In this document: positions 33,893 through 42,917 of the stretch, piece after piece
How positions within the stretch are numbered: the stretch's first letter is position 1
Layout of the letters: every line of letters starts with the position of its first letter
NCBI GenBank assembly: GCA_027082955.1
Contig: JALWTA010000030.1
Location: 1 to 64,000, forward strand
DNA length: 64,000 bases
Reading direction: 5' to 3'
From: Sulfurovum sp.
GTDB taxonomy: Bacteria; Campylobacterota; Campylobacteria; Campylobacterales; Sulfurovaceae
Program-made: the position numbers and the translations under genes
Notes under the pieces: generated by a model
Told to the model about the DNA's origin: nothing
Database searches by the model: none
What the model saw: the letters and a program-made list of their open reading frames with translations, nothing else

Positions 33893-34657
33893 CTATTTAG
33901 AGAGTTCGAGTGCCTTTTTGTAGGCCTTTTCAACGGCTTCCATGCATGAGGCACGTACTTTACCTTTTTCCAGAGCGCTGTAGCCGGCAGCGGTAGTGCC
34001 GCCGGGGCTCATGACACCGTCTTTGAGCAGGGCGGGATGGACATCCTGAATGAGTTTGCCAAAGCCTCCAAAGAGTCCGCGCATGACTGCCATGGCATCC
34101 TCTCTGCCAAGCCCCTCTTTGACTGCACCGTCAGCGAGTGCTTCGGCGATGAGCGCAAGGTATGCAGGACCTGACCCTGCCAGTGCGGTAGCGATGTCGA
34201 GAGCCTTTTCACTCTCCAGCCATAACACTTCACCCGCACCGCGCAGCAATACTTCTGCTTCTTCTTTATGGTCGGCATCGCCGGTCAGCGTGGTCATGGA
34301 AGCCCCTACCGATGCGGCGAGGTTTGGCATGGCGCGGATATAGGCTTTGCTTTTGAGCTTTTTTTTGAGTCTCTCCACCGGTACACCGGCAAGAATGGAG
34401 ATGAGCAGTTTTGCTTTGCCTTTGAGCTGTTTGGCAACCTCTTCGAGATTGCCGGGTTTGACGCAGAACAGTACAGTTCTGTCTGTGATGTCGAACTCCT
34501 CAAGAGTGTGTTTTTGCACTTTTTTGCCAAGCGCTTTTTCAAATGCATCAAGATGGTCGCTGTTGCGTCCGACCACTTCGATGTTATATTTGCCCTTGAG
34601 TCCCTGTGCGATACTCAATGCCATATTGCCGTTTCCGATAAAGGTGATGGTCTGCAT
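33893..34657 (-). CDS. proC: Pyrroline-5-carboxylate reductase
   Basis: ITFIGNGNMALSIAQGL; MSPGGTTAAGYSALEKGKVRA. Confidence 0.96.
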   Translation of the reverse strand: MQTITFIGNGNMALSIAQGLKGKYNIEVVGRNSDHLDAFEKALGKKVQKHTLEEFDITDRTVLFCVKPGNLEEVAKQLKGKAKLLISILAGVPVERLKKKLKSKAYIRAMPNLAASVGASMTTLTGDADHKEEAEVLLRGAGEVLWLESEKALDIATALAGSGPAYLALIAEALADGAVKEGLGREDAMAVMRGLFGGFGKLIQDVHPALLKDGVMSPGGTTAAGYSALEKGKVRASCMEAVEKAYKKALELSK

Positions 34658-34753
34658 CTTCGCCTCTCTTTATGTGTTAAAGTGTAAGATTATAGCATTA
34701 TTAGGTTTTATTTGCTAAAATCAGTCAATTTTTGTAAACGAGGTACAACCAAT

Positions 34754-35989
34754 ATGGAAGCATTTTTAGAAGAAGCCAAAGCATCAAGCCGCGTGCTCTC
34801 CACACTGAGCGGCAGCGAAAAGAACCGCATTTTGCGTGCCATGGCAGCCAAACTGCGGGAAGAGGCATCTGCCATTCTGGAAGCCAATGCCGAGGATATG
34901 AGAAACGCCCAGACCAATAACCTCAGTGCCGCACTTAAAGACAGGCTCTTTCTCGATGAGAAACGCATAGAGGGGATAGCGACTGCCATTGAGCAGATCG
35001 CGGCACTCAAAGAGCCTGTTGGGCGTGTTTTGGAAGGGTGGCATGCCGATGCGGGATTTAAGATAGAGAAAGTGACCGTACCTATCGGGGTGATCGGGGT
35101 GATTTATGAGTCCCGTCCCAATGTGACAGCTGATGTGGGGGCGCTTTGTTTTAAAAGCGGCAATGTTGCCATTCTAAAAGGGGGTAAGGAGGCGGAGCAC
35201 TCCAACCGTGCCATAGCCAATGTATTGCAAAGTGTATTGGAAGAGAACGGTTTGCCCAAAGCGGCTATCGCCCTGTTGCCTGACAGCAGCCGTGAAGGGG
35301 TGGCAAAGCTGATCAAGCAGGAGAGATATGTTGACCTCATTGTTCCACGCGGTGGTGAAGCGCTCATCCGCTATGTCTCTACCAATGCGACCGTTCCGGT
35401 GGTCAAGCACGACAAGGGGCTGTGCCATACCTATATTGACGAGGATGCGGATTTTGAGAAGGCATTGGGGGTCATTGTCAATGCCAAGTGCCGCCGTACA
35501 GGTATTTGCGGTGCACTGGAGACACTGCTGGTCGATGCGGCGATCGCGGAGGAGATCCTGCCGCGTATTGCCGAGGCGTATGCCGCACAGGGTACCGAAG
35601 TGCGCGGATGTGAGCGAACACGTCAGATCATCGATGCGGTAGCAGCGACCGAAGAGGATTATGCAACAGAATACCTTGACAATATTCTTACAATCCGTGT
35701 GGTCGATGGCGTCGATGCTGCTATCGCTCACATTGCACAATACGGTTCACAACACTCTGAAGCGATCATTACCGAGAACTACACCACGGCTGAGAAGTTT
35801 CTTAATGAGGTCGATGCCTCGTGTGTCTATCTGAATGCCTCGACGCAGTTTACTGACGGTGGGGAGTTTGGCTTTGGAGCGGAAGTGGGTATTAGTACCA
35901 ACAAACTCCACGCCAGAGGACCGATGGGGCTGAATGAGCTGACGACCTATAAGTATAAGATTTACGGAAACGGAGAGATGCGGGCTTAG
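34754..35989 (+). CDS. proA: Gamma-glutamyl phosphate reductase
   Basis: VPIGVIGVIYESRPNVTADVGALCFKSGNVAILKGGKEA; start set at MEAFLEEAK. Confidence 0.96.
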   Translation: MEAFLEEAKASSRVLSTLSGSEKNRILRAMAAKLREEASAILEANAEDMRNAQTNNLSAALKDRLFLDEKRIEGIATAIEQIAALKEPVGRVLEGWHADAGFKIEKVTVPIGVIGVIYESRPNVTADVGALCFKSGNVAILKGGKEAEHSNRAIANVLQSVLEENGLPKAAIALLPDSSREGVAKLIKQERYVDLIVPRGGEALIRYVSTNATVPVVKHDKGLCHTYIDEDADFEKALGVIVNAKCRRTGICGALETLLVDAAIAEEILPRIAEAYAAQGTEVRGCERTRQIIDAVAATEEDYATEYLDNILTIRVVDGVDAAIAHIAQYGSQHSEAIITENYTTAEKFLNEVDASCVYLNASTQFTDGGEFGFGAEVGISTNKLHARGPMGLNELTTYKYKIYGNGEMRA

Positions 35990-36330
35990 AGCCCCAACTC
36001 TTCCATGCAGGCGACACAGTAGATTGATTCAGGCATCAGTTTGAGCCGCTCCATGGGGATAGGCTCTTCGCACTCCTGGCAGATGCCGTACTGCGGTGTG
36101 TCTATTTTCAAGTAGGCGTGTTTAAGTCGATTAAGCCTTTTTGTCGCCTCTTCATAACGTTGTATGTGAATGCTCTGGTCAAGTTTGAAGTTTAGATGTG
36201 CGACTTTGTCGGAGGGACCTTCTCCTTTTTCGGGGTAAAGCGCTTTTTGAATAACGGCTATCTCTTCGCTGAGCGTCTCTATCTCTTGCTCAATACTCTC
36301 TTTAAGTTTTTGTTTCTCTTCTTTTGTCAC
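35986..36330 (-). CDS. dksA: DksA/TraR-family zinc-finger transcription factor
   Basis: YGICQECEEPIPMERLKLMPESIYCVACME. Confidence 0.88.
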   Translation of the reverse strand: MTKEEKQKLKESIEQEIETLSEEIAVIQKALYPEKGEGPSDKVAHLNFKLDQSIHIQRYEEATKRLNRLKHAYLKIDTPQYGICQECEEPIPMERLKLMPESIYCVACMEELGL

Positions 36331-36477
36331 GCTTCTTTATCCTCAATGTGTGTGCAGGTGTTGTATGTGGCATTATAGCCAAAGGAACATAGAAAAAAGA
36401 GACAACGCATACATCTGTTAAGCATCGGTAAAGTTTGCTTAGATAGAATAGCAGCAAATTTAACATTAGGAACTATT

Positions 36478-36981
36478 ATGGCAGTAAAAGCTGAAAACAG
36501 TGTAGTCGGAATTGAGTACGAAGTAAAAGAAGCAGGAAGCAACGAAATTGTAGACAGTAACAAAGGTGCACAGCCGCTTGAGTTCGTGACAGGTAAAGGG
36601 CAGATCATCCCAGGTCTTGAAAAAGCACTTGAAGGTATGAACGAGGGCGAAAGCGCAGACATCCTTGTGAAAGCCGAAGATGCATACGGTGAAGTAAATC
36701 CTGAAGCGGTACAGACACTTCCTATCGAGCAGTTTGAGGGTGTGGACTTGAAAGAGGGTATGACACTCTACGGTCAGGGTGAAGACGGACAGACTGTACA
36801 GGTTGTTGTCAAATCATTCAATGACAAAGAAGTTACTATCGACTTCAATCACCCTCTTGCAGGCAAAGATCTGATGTTTTCTGTTAAAGTACTCTCTGAA
36901 AGAGATGCAACAGATGACGAAGCAGCAACCGGTCAGGTTGGCGGCGGCGAGAGCTGCGGCGCAGGATGCGGATGCCACTAA
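36478..36981 (+). CDS. slyD: FKBP-type peptidyl-prolyl isomerase (SlyD-like)
   Basis: PLEFVTGKGQIIPGLEKALEGM..; Cys/His-rich C-terminus GGGESCGAGCGCH. Confidence 0.92.
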   Translation: MAVKAENSVVGIEYEVKEAGSNEIVDSNKGAQPLEFVTGKGQIIPGLEKALEGMNEGESADILVKAEDAYGEVNPEAVQTLPIEQFEGVDLKEGMTLYGQGEDGQTVQVVVKSFNDKEVTIDFNHPLAGKDLMFSVKVLSERDATDDEAATGQVGGGESCGAGCGCH

Positions 36982-37004
36982 GCCTAACGGCTATCCATAA
37001 ACAC

Positions 37005-37029
37005 AAAAGGCTTCTCTCTGAGGTCTTTT
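37005..37029 (+). terminator. Terminator-like hairpin after slyD
   Basis: AAAAGGCTTC-TCTCT-GAGGTCTTTT (10-bp stem with two G.T pairs). Confidence 0.55.
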
Positions 37030-37144
37030 GACTATTTTCTCTCTCTTTCTTTCCCAATATCTCTCTTTGAACGATAATTATTATCTATTTTGTGATAAGA
37101 TATATTTACTATATGACACCGGTATATAGGTAAAAGGGGAAGTT

Positions 37145-38488
37145 ATGAAGAAGATTGAGCGCTATTTTGATATCAATATGGTACTGATGACAATATATTC
37201 AGCACTGGAGTCAGTACGGGAAGAGAAAGAAATAGAACTGGTATATGATATCGACTCTACTATCCCCAAAGAACTCAAAGGTGACCCAGAATCCGTTACC
37301 CACGTCTTGACACAGCTTTTGATGTTTGTTTTTCAAAATACAGAAAATAAAGAGGTGATACTTGCATTACGTGCACCAGAAGATTTTCTGTATGAAGAAG
37401 CGATCACATTTGAGATCGACCATACCGACTTGAGTATGGAAAAAGCGCAGAGTTTTTTTGATGTAAGACTCAAGCCTGTGCTTGAGAGACTCGACGGTAT
37501 TCCCTCATTTAATCCGGAAACCGGGAAAATAGCCATATCTCTCCCTTTTAAACTGAATGACTTAGGCAACCGACGTTATTACAGGCTGCCGGATATTGGT
37601 ATGCTTGGGAAAAAGGTGCTGCTTATCTGTAAAAGCCGGATTGTAGCAGAGAGTCTCCACAAGATGTTCAAGTATTTTCTGTATGAAGTGGATATCGGTG
37701 CAGAGGAGTATAAAAAAAGAGGGAGCAATCTTGCCCACTATGATATCTTTGTGCTGGAGGACAGCCTTCTTACACCGGGGATAGAGGCACTTGTCATCAA
37801 AGTACAACAGACACATGATGTGAAGTTTGTACTGCTTGAGGATGCAGGAAAACCTCATTTGGAACAGAAAAAGCATATCTCTGCCCATTTGATAAAACCG
37901 GTGATGCAGGAGAGTATATTTGAGTTGATCATTGCACTCTTTGAAGAGGATGTGAAAGAGAGAAAAATCAAGCGTGATGCAGGAAAACCCATAATCAATA
38001 TGGAAAAATATATTCTCGATGCCTTTAAAAAGAGTGAAGAGGCATATGTAGAGATGGAGAAGATTCAGTCGCAAATTACACCGCAGAACAAAATTGCTCC
38101 GATGATCAAGGAGATTGAACGGGAAGAGGAAGAGGATGACTCTGTTGTCCTCAATGTGGAAGATGGACGAAAGAAAGCGAAAAGTATGGGTGTGGATTAT
38201 AATGATGCACTGAAACACTTTATGGAGACCTTTGAAGGGTCTGACCGCTATTTTCGTGATATTGCAAAAAGCAAAGCGGTATGGCAGATTAAAGAGTTTG
38301 CCATAGATCTTGAAAAACAGGCGAAAGTGATTGGTGCGGAACGTGTTGCAAAGCTTGCCGAAAAGATCAGTTTGCTGTTTGTATACAACAATCTTGATAT
38401 GCTGCCTGTCTATCCGGGTAAATATCACCTTGAACTCAAAAAGCTCTTTGAAGAGATTAAGCGCTATCTACAGAAACATCAGCATTAG
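37145..38488 (+). CDS. Putative degenerate sensor/receiver signalling protein, 447 aa
   Basis: N-terminus resembles a HATPase core without recognisable H/N/G boxes; middle resembles a receiver (KKVLLICKSRIVAESLHKMFKYFLYEVDIGAEEY...YDIFVLED..HLIKPVMQESIFELI); C-terminus HPt-like. Confidence 0.55.
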   Translation: MKKIERYFDINMVLMTIYSALESVREEKEIELVYDIDSTIPKELKGDPESVTHVLTQLLMFVFQNTENKEVILALRAPEDFLYEEAITFEIDHTDLSMEKAQSFFDVRLKPVLERLDGIPSFNPETGKIAISLPFKLNDLGNRRYYRLPDIGMLGKKVLLICKSRIVAESLHKMFKYFLYEVDIGAEEYKKRGSNLAHYDIFVLEDSLLTPGIEALVIKVQQTHDVKFVLLEDAGKPHLEQKKHISAHLIKPVMQESIFELIIALFEEDVKERKIKRDAGKPIINMEKYILDAFKKSEEAYVEMEKIQSQITPQNKIAPMIKEIEREEEEDDSVVLNVEDGRKKAKSMGVDYNDALKHFMETFEGSDRYFRDIAKSKAVWQIKEFAIDLEKQAKVIGAERVAKLAEKISLLFVYNNLDMLPVYPGKYHLELKKLFEEIKRYLQKHQH

Positions 38489-38515
38489 CAGAAATGATGT
38501 CAATTTGACATCATT

Positions 38516-39046
38516 TTGATGCTTTATTACTATTTATCCTATAATCCTTCCATGCAAAGCTATTCAGATATACAGATATATTCTGTTGCCATTCTTCTTT
38601 TTTTTACAATGCTGTTCTTTTTGCAGTTTTTTCGTTTGATGCTTCGTTCTAAAAACAAACGCTATTTGAGAAAATATCGTTCTGTAAAAAAGCTTAAAAA
38701 ACTTACATGGTCTGAATTTGAACATCTATGTCTGCTCTTTTATCGGGAACAGGGGTGGAAAGTCAAAGGTAATGAGCAACATGGTGCGGACGGTGGGGTT
38801 GATCTCTGGATGAAAAAGAGAGGTACCCGTGCCATTGTGCAGTGTAAAAAGTATGAGGATGCCAAAGTGACTGTTAAAGTGATCCGTGAAATGTACGGAC
38901 TCATGCATGAGTATGATGTGGATATGGCTATTGTCGTGACAACCAGCGGATTTACCAAAGAGTGTGACCGTTTTGTTGAAGAGAAACAGATCACACTGAT
39001 AGATGGTGAAACACTGGTTGAGATGATTGGAAAAATGACACGTTAA
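38516..39046 (+). CDS. Membrane-anchored Mrr-type restriction endonuclease-fold protein
   Basis: N-terminal hydrophobic helix; LTWSEFEHLCLLFYREQGWKVKGNEQHGADGGVDLWMKKRGTRAIVQCKKY (D...QxK nuclease motif). Confidence 0.85.
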   Translation: MMLYYYLSYNPSMQSYSDIQIYSVAILLFFTMLFFLQFFRLMLRSKNKRYLRKYRSVKKLKKLTWSEFEHLCLLFYREQGWKVKGNEQHGADGGVDLWMKKRGTRAIVQCKKYEDAKVTVKVIREMYGLMHEYDVDMAIVVTTSGFTKECDRFVEEKQITLIDGETLVEMIGKMTR

Positions 39047-39051
39047 CGAGT

Positions 39052-39225
39052 CTATTTCTCCTCGTTGTATGGTTCAAAATTCTCTTTTTTGACACCACAA
39101 TCCGGGCATTCCCAGTCATCAGGCAGATCTTCAAACGGTGTGCCTGCGGGGATACCGCTCTCTGGGTCGCCAATAGCGGGATCATAAATGTACTCACATA
39201 CTGTACAGATATATTTTTGTGCCAT
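39052..39225 (-). CDS. Rubredoxin, 57 aa (not in ORF track)
   Basis: [57 protein letters not shown]; two CxxC pairs. Confidence 0.95.
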   Translation of the reverse strand: MAQKYICTVCEYIYDPAIGDPESGIPAGTPFEDLPDDWECPDCGVKKENFEPYNEEK

Positions 39226-39338
39226 CTTTGTCTCCTTTGTATGGTTTTGTTTACAATCTATCGGGGGAATGTGTAATGGGTGTGTAGATTTTGGGTTAAA
39301 ATGGTAAAATACACCATACTATTTTTTGAAAATAAAGG

Positions 39339-40286
39339 ATGATGATGTCAGTCAAATGCGCATTTTTATTTCCTGGACAGGGGTCTCAGGCAGTAGGTAT
39401 GGGAGAGGATTTTTACAATAACTCAGAGATTGCAAAAGAGATGATCGAAGCAGCAGGTGAGCGTACCGGTATAGACTTCAAAACACTGCTTTTTACAGAG
39501 AATGATGATCTTGAAAAGACAGAGTTTACTCAGCCTGCGATTTTGCTTGTTTCTGCGATCGCACACAAGCTTTTTGAGAATGAACTGCCGATCAAACCGG
39601 TCTATGCACTGGGACATTCACTGGGTGAGTTCTCTGCACTGACAGCGGTAGGGGCACTCGATGCCATCGATGCGGTCGAACTGGTCAACCTGCGAGGCAA
39701 GCTGATGGCTCAGGCGTGTGAAGGACAGGATGTCGGGATGCTGGTGAGTTTGGGGCTGGATGATGAGACGGTCGAGAAGATCTGTGCAGACTTCAGAGAG
39801 GCAGGCAAAAAAGTATGGCCTGTCAACTACAATGCTCAGGGGCAGATCGTCATTGCAGGGATCAAAAGCGATCTTCAGGAACTTGAACCGGTACTTAAAG
39901 AGAACAAGGCAAGACGTGCGATGCTGCTGAATATGTCTGTCGCTTCCCACTGTCCGCTGCTTGAGTCTGCTACAGCACCACTGGCGCAGAAGCTTCAAGA
40001 GGTACTTAAAGACGAGTTTACCGCACCGGTTGTCTCCAATGTTACTGCCCAAAAGTACAGCAGCAAAGCCGAAGCACTCGAATTGCTGCCAAAGCAGCTT
40101 GTCTCGCCGGTACTTTACAAGCAGTCCATTGCAAAGTTTGATGATGAGGTAGACTGTTATGTCGAGTTTGGAGATGGCGGGGTACTCAAAGGGCTGAACC
40201 GCAAAGCGACCAAAAAACCGCATTTTGTGGTTTCGGACATGCAGTCTTTGGCAAATGCCATTGAAGAGATCAGCAAACTTGGATAA
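39339..40286 (+). CDS. fabD: Malonyl CoA-acyl carrier protein transacylase
   Basis: AFLFPGQGSQAVGMGED; ALGHSLGEFSAL. Confidence 0.97.
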   Translation: MMMSVKCAFLFPGQGSQAVGMGEDFYNNSEIAKEMIEAAGERTGIDFKTLLFTENDDLEKTEFTQPAILLVSAIAHKLFENELPIKPVYALGHSLGEFSALTAVGALDAIDAVELVNLRGKLMAQACEGQDVGMLVSLGLDDETVEKICADFREAGKKVWPVNYNAQGQIVIAGIKSDLQELEPVLKENKARRAMLLNMSVASHCPLLESATAPLAQKLQEVLKDEFTAPVVSNVTAQKYSSKAEALELLPKQLVSPVLYKQSIAKFDDEVDCYVEFGDGGVLKGLNRKATKKPHFVVSDMQSLANAIEEISKLG

Positions 40287-40289
40287 ACA

Positions 40290-40985
40290 ATGAAAATAGC
40301 CATTATGGGCGCAATGCCCGAAGAGATCGAACCGCTGATTGCAAAGCTTGACAACGTCACTACGACGGTTTATGCTGCCAACAAGTACTATGAGGGTACC
40401 TATAAGGGCAAAGAGGTTGTTGTTGCCTACTCGAAGATAGGAAAGGTGTTTGCAACCTTGACTGCAACCATGCTCATTGAGAAGTTTGGCTGTGATATAC
40501 TGCTCTTTTCCGGGGTTGCAGGTGCGATTTCTGATGAGTTGAAGATTGGTGATCTGATCATTGCAGACGGTTTGTGTCAGCACGACTTGGACATTACGGC
40601 ATTTGGACATCCATTTGGGTATGTGCCGGAAGGGGAGGTGTGTATCCCTACCGATGTCGGATTGAGAAATATCGCCAAAGAGATTGCCGCTTCCAAAGGC
40701 ATTGAATTGAAAGAGGGTGTGATTGCTACGGGTGACCAGTTTATTGCCAATCCTGAAAAGAAAGAGTGGATAGGCGAGGTCTTCAAAGCCCATGCGCTTG
40801 AGATGGAGGGTGCCAGTGTGGCGGTGGTCTGCAATGCGTTGAATGTGCCGTTCTTCATCCTCCGTGCCATCTCCGATGCGGCAGATATGGATGCGAGTTT
40901 CAATTTTGATGCATTTCTTGAGAGTTCGGCGAAGATTTCAGCGGATTTCATCCTTTCTATGGTTGAACACATTCAAGAAGATTGA
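40290..40985 (+). CDS. mtnN: 5'-methylthioadenosine/S-adenosylhomocysteine nucleosidase
   Basis: MKIAIMGAMPEEIEPL; ATGDQFI...ALEMEGASVAVVC..RAISDAAD. Confidence 0.96.
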   Translation: MKIAIMGAMPEEIEPLIAKLDNVTTTVYAANKYYEGTYKGKEVVVAYSKIGKVFATLTATMLIEKFGCDILLFSGVAGAISDELKIGDLIIADGLCQHDLDITAFGHPFGYVPEGEVCIPTDVGLRNIAKEIAASKGIELKEGVIATGDQFIANPEKKEWIGEVFKAHALEMEGASVAVVCNALNVPFFILRAISDAADMDASFNFDAFLESSAKISADFILSMVEHIQED

Positions 40986-41000
40986 TGCCTTTAAAGGTGC

Positions 41001-41819
41001 GTGAAAGAGAGAATTTTGGAAAAAAGAAGAATAGACCAAAGCAAATCCATCACCATGAGCCGAAAGCTCCTTAAAGTGATTGGTAAAACCAATGTGGAGT
41101 TCCGTCTGATCGGTGAGGGTGACAAGGTGCTGGTAGGGCTTAGTGGCGGGAAAGACTCGCTTGCGCTTGTGCATGCACTCAAACACATTCAAAAACACGC
41201 CCCGTTTCACTTCGAGTTTGAAGCCTGTACGGTCAAGTACGGGATGCCCGATGAACACTACGACTACCTTGTATCTCACTGCAAAGAGTACGGCATCAAA
41301 CATACGGTGTATGACACGAACATCTATGCAATCTCCAATGACACCATACGTGAAAACTCTTCGTTTTGCTCCTACTTCTCACGCATGCGGCGCGGGGCAC
41401 TCTATTCGTTCGCGCAGGAGGGAGGATTTACCAAAGTAGCCCTTGGACACCACTTCGATGACATGGTCGAGAGCTTTTTTATGAATATGTTCTACAACGG
41501 TTCACTGCGCACCCTTGCCCCCATCTACAAAACCGGAAAAGGCTTCCACCTGATCCGCCCGCTCATTCAGGTACGCGAACGCCAGCTGCGAGACTTTGCC
41601 ACAGAGAACAACTTGCAAGTCATTGGTGATGAAGCCTGCCCTGCCATGCTTAAAAATGTTAAAATGCCCCATGCCAGAGCCTCAACCAAGGAGTGGCTCG
41701 CAGGCATGGAGAAAGAGAACAGAGAACTCTTTAAAATGCTCAAAGCCTCATTCAAACATATCCATGACGACACCTTCCTTGACCCCAAGCGGTGGGACAG
41801 GGATGATATAGAGATTTAA
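41001..41819 (+). CDS. ttcA: tRNA 2-thiocytidine(32) synthetase TtcA (start uncertain)
   Basis: GLSGGKDSLALVHAL PP-loop; CSYFSRMRRGALYSFAQE; ACPAML. Confidence 0.9.
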   Translation: MKERILEKRRIDQSKSITMSRKLLKVIGKTNVEFRLIGEGDKVLVGLSGGKDSLALVHALKHIQKHAPFHFEFEACTVKYGMPDEHYDYLVSHCKEYGIKHTVYDTNIYAISNDTIRENSSFCSYFSRMRRGALYSFAQEGGFTKVALGHHFDDMVESFFMNMFYNGSLRTLAPIYKTGKGFHLIRPLIQVRERQLRDFATENNLQVIGDEACPAMLKNVKMPHARASTKEWLAGMEKENRELFKMLKASFKHIHDDTFLDPKRWDRDDIEI

Positions 41820-41822
41820 TAC

Positions 41823-41851
41823 TTGACAACTTGACAACTTTTTTCTATAAT
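41823..41851 (+). promoter_or_regulatory. Consensus sigma70 promoter for the toxin-antitoxin operon
   Basis: TTGACA (41823-41828), 17-nt spacer, TATAAT (41846-41851); second TTGACA at 41831-41836. Confidence 0.75.
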
Positions 41852-41870
41852 GGAGAAAAAAGGAGTTGTA

Positions 41871-42116
41871 GTGCAGACATTGAGTGTTGCCGAGTTTAAA
41901 GCAAATCTCTCTTCCATCCTCCAACAAATGCAGGAGGATGGTGAGGAGATTGTTATCGCGTTTGGCAGAGGGCACAAAAAGGTTGCAAAGCTGGTTCCTT
42001 ATACGGAAGATACCGGAGATAGAGTATTTGGACAATTTAAAGGGATGGTCGAGATACCTGAATCGTTTGATGAAGAAAATGAAGCGATCAATGCGATGTT
42101 TTACGGGAATGATTGA
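41871..42116 (+). CDS. Phd/YefM-type antitoxin (GTG start proposed; ORF track has 41850)
   Basis: MQTLSVAEFKANLSSILQQMQEDGEEIVIAFGRGHKKVAKLVPY; AGGAG at 41861-41865. Confidence 0.82.
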   Translation: MQTLSVAEFKANLSSILQQMQEDGEEIVIAFGRGHKKVAKLVPYTEDTGDRVFGQFKGMVEIPESFDEENEAINAMFYGND

Positions 42117-42496
42117 TGGAGATTTTAATAGATACCCACATCTTCCTCTGGCTCGCTTCCAATCCCAATAAGCTCTCAAAAAAACATTTGGCACTTTTGC
42201 AAGCGCGTAAAAACAGGCTCTATCTGAGTGCGATGAGTATTGCCGAGGTGATGATAAAGCAGTCTATTGGGCAGATAGATATTCCCTTTGATATGATGGA
42301 AGCCTGCGAGATGATGGAGATAAACCTGTTGGATTTTGATGCGGCAAGTGCGATGAAACTCGGTACGCTTCCTATGCATCATAAAGACCCTTTTGATCGG
42401 ATGTTGATCGCTCAGGCAATGACGCACAATATGATTTTTTGTACGATCGATCGGAAGATGGCACTTTATGCAGATGAGGGGTTGAAATTGCTCTGA
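42113..42496 (+). CDS. PIN-domain VapC-type toxin
   Basis: ILIDTHIFLWLA..., SIAEV, HHKDPFDRMLIAQA, TIDRKM: complete PIN acidic residue set. Confidence 0.92.
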   Translation: MMEILIDTHIFLWLASNPNKLSKKHLALLQARKNRLYLSAMSIAEVMIKQSIGQIDIPFDMMEACEMMEINLLDFDAASAMKLGTLPMHHKDPFDRMLIAQAMTHNMIFCTIDRKMALYADEGLKLL

Positions 42497-42569
42497 TGAA
42501 AAAATTGAAAAACAGTCTATTGAAAATTAGTTATAATACAAAATATATTATTGAGATAAAAGAGTAACA

Positions 42570-42887
42570 ATGACCCAGCAAGAACTTATTGAAAAACTGC
42601 AACTGTTGAAGCCCGTATTGAAAGAGGAGGGGATTACCCTGCTTGGGATTTTTGGCAGTTACGCAAGAAATGAGCAGACCCCGCAGAGTGATGTGGATAT
42701 TTTGTATGACATCGATGATCCAAAGGCATTTGCCAAACGGTTTGGCGGTTTTGGGGCATTTACACGGCTGGAAGAATTGAAAAAATATATCGCACAACAG
42801 TTAAATACGGAAGTGGACTTTGTTTCAAGAAAAGGTTTGAATAGTGTCAGTAAAATCTACGTAGAAAAAGATCTGCAATATGTTTAA
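42570..42887 (+). CDS. MNT-type minimal nucleotidyltransferase
   Basis: LLGIFGSYARNEQTPQSDVDILYDID (GSYAR...DxD). Confidence 0.9.
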   Translation: MTQQELIEKLQLLKPVLKEEGITLLGIFGSYARNEQTPQSDVDILYDIDDPKAFAKRFGGFGAFTRLEELKKYIAQQLNTEVDFVSRKGLNSVSKIYVEKDLQYV

Positions 42888-42917
42888 AGAATCAATTCAT
42901 AGTTCTAAAGGCATCCA

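Noticed and set aside
39618-40793. 391-aa minus-strand ORF
   Set aside because: Antisense to fabD and mtnN, both clearly recognisable.
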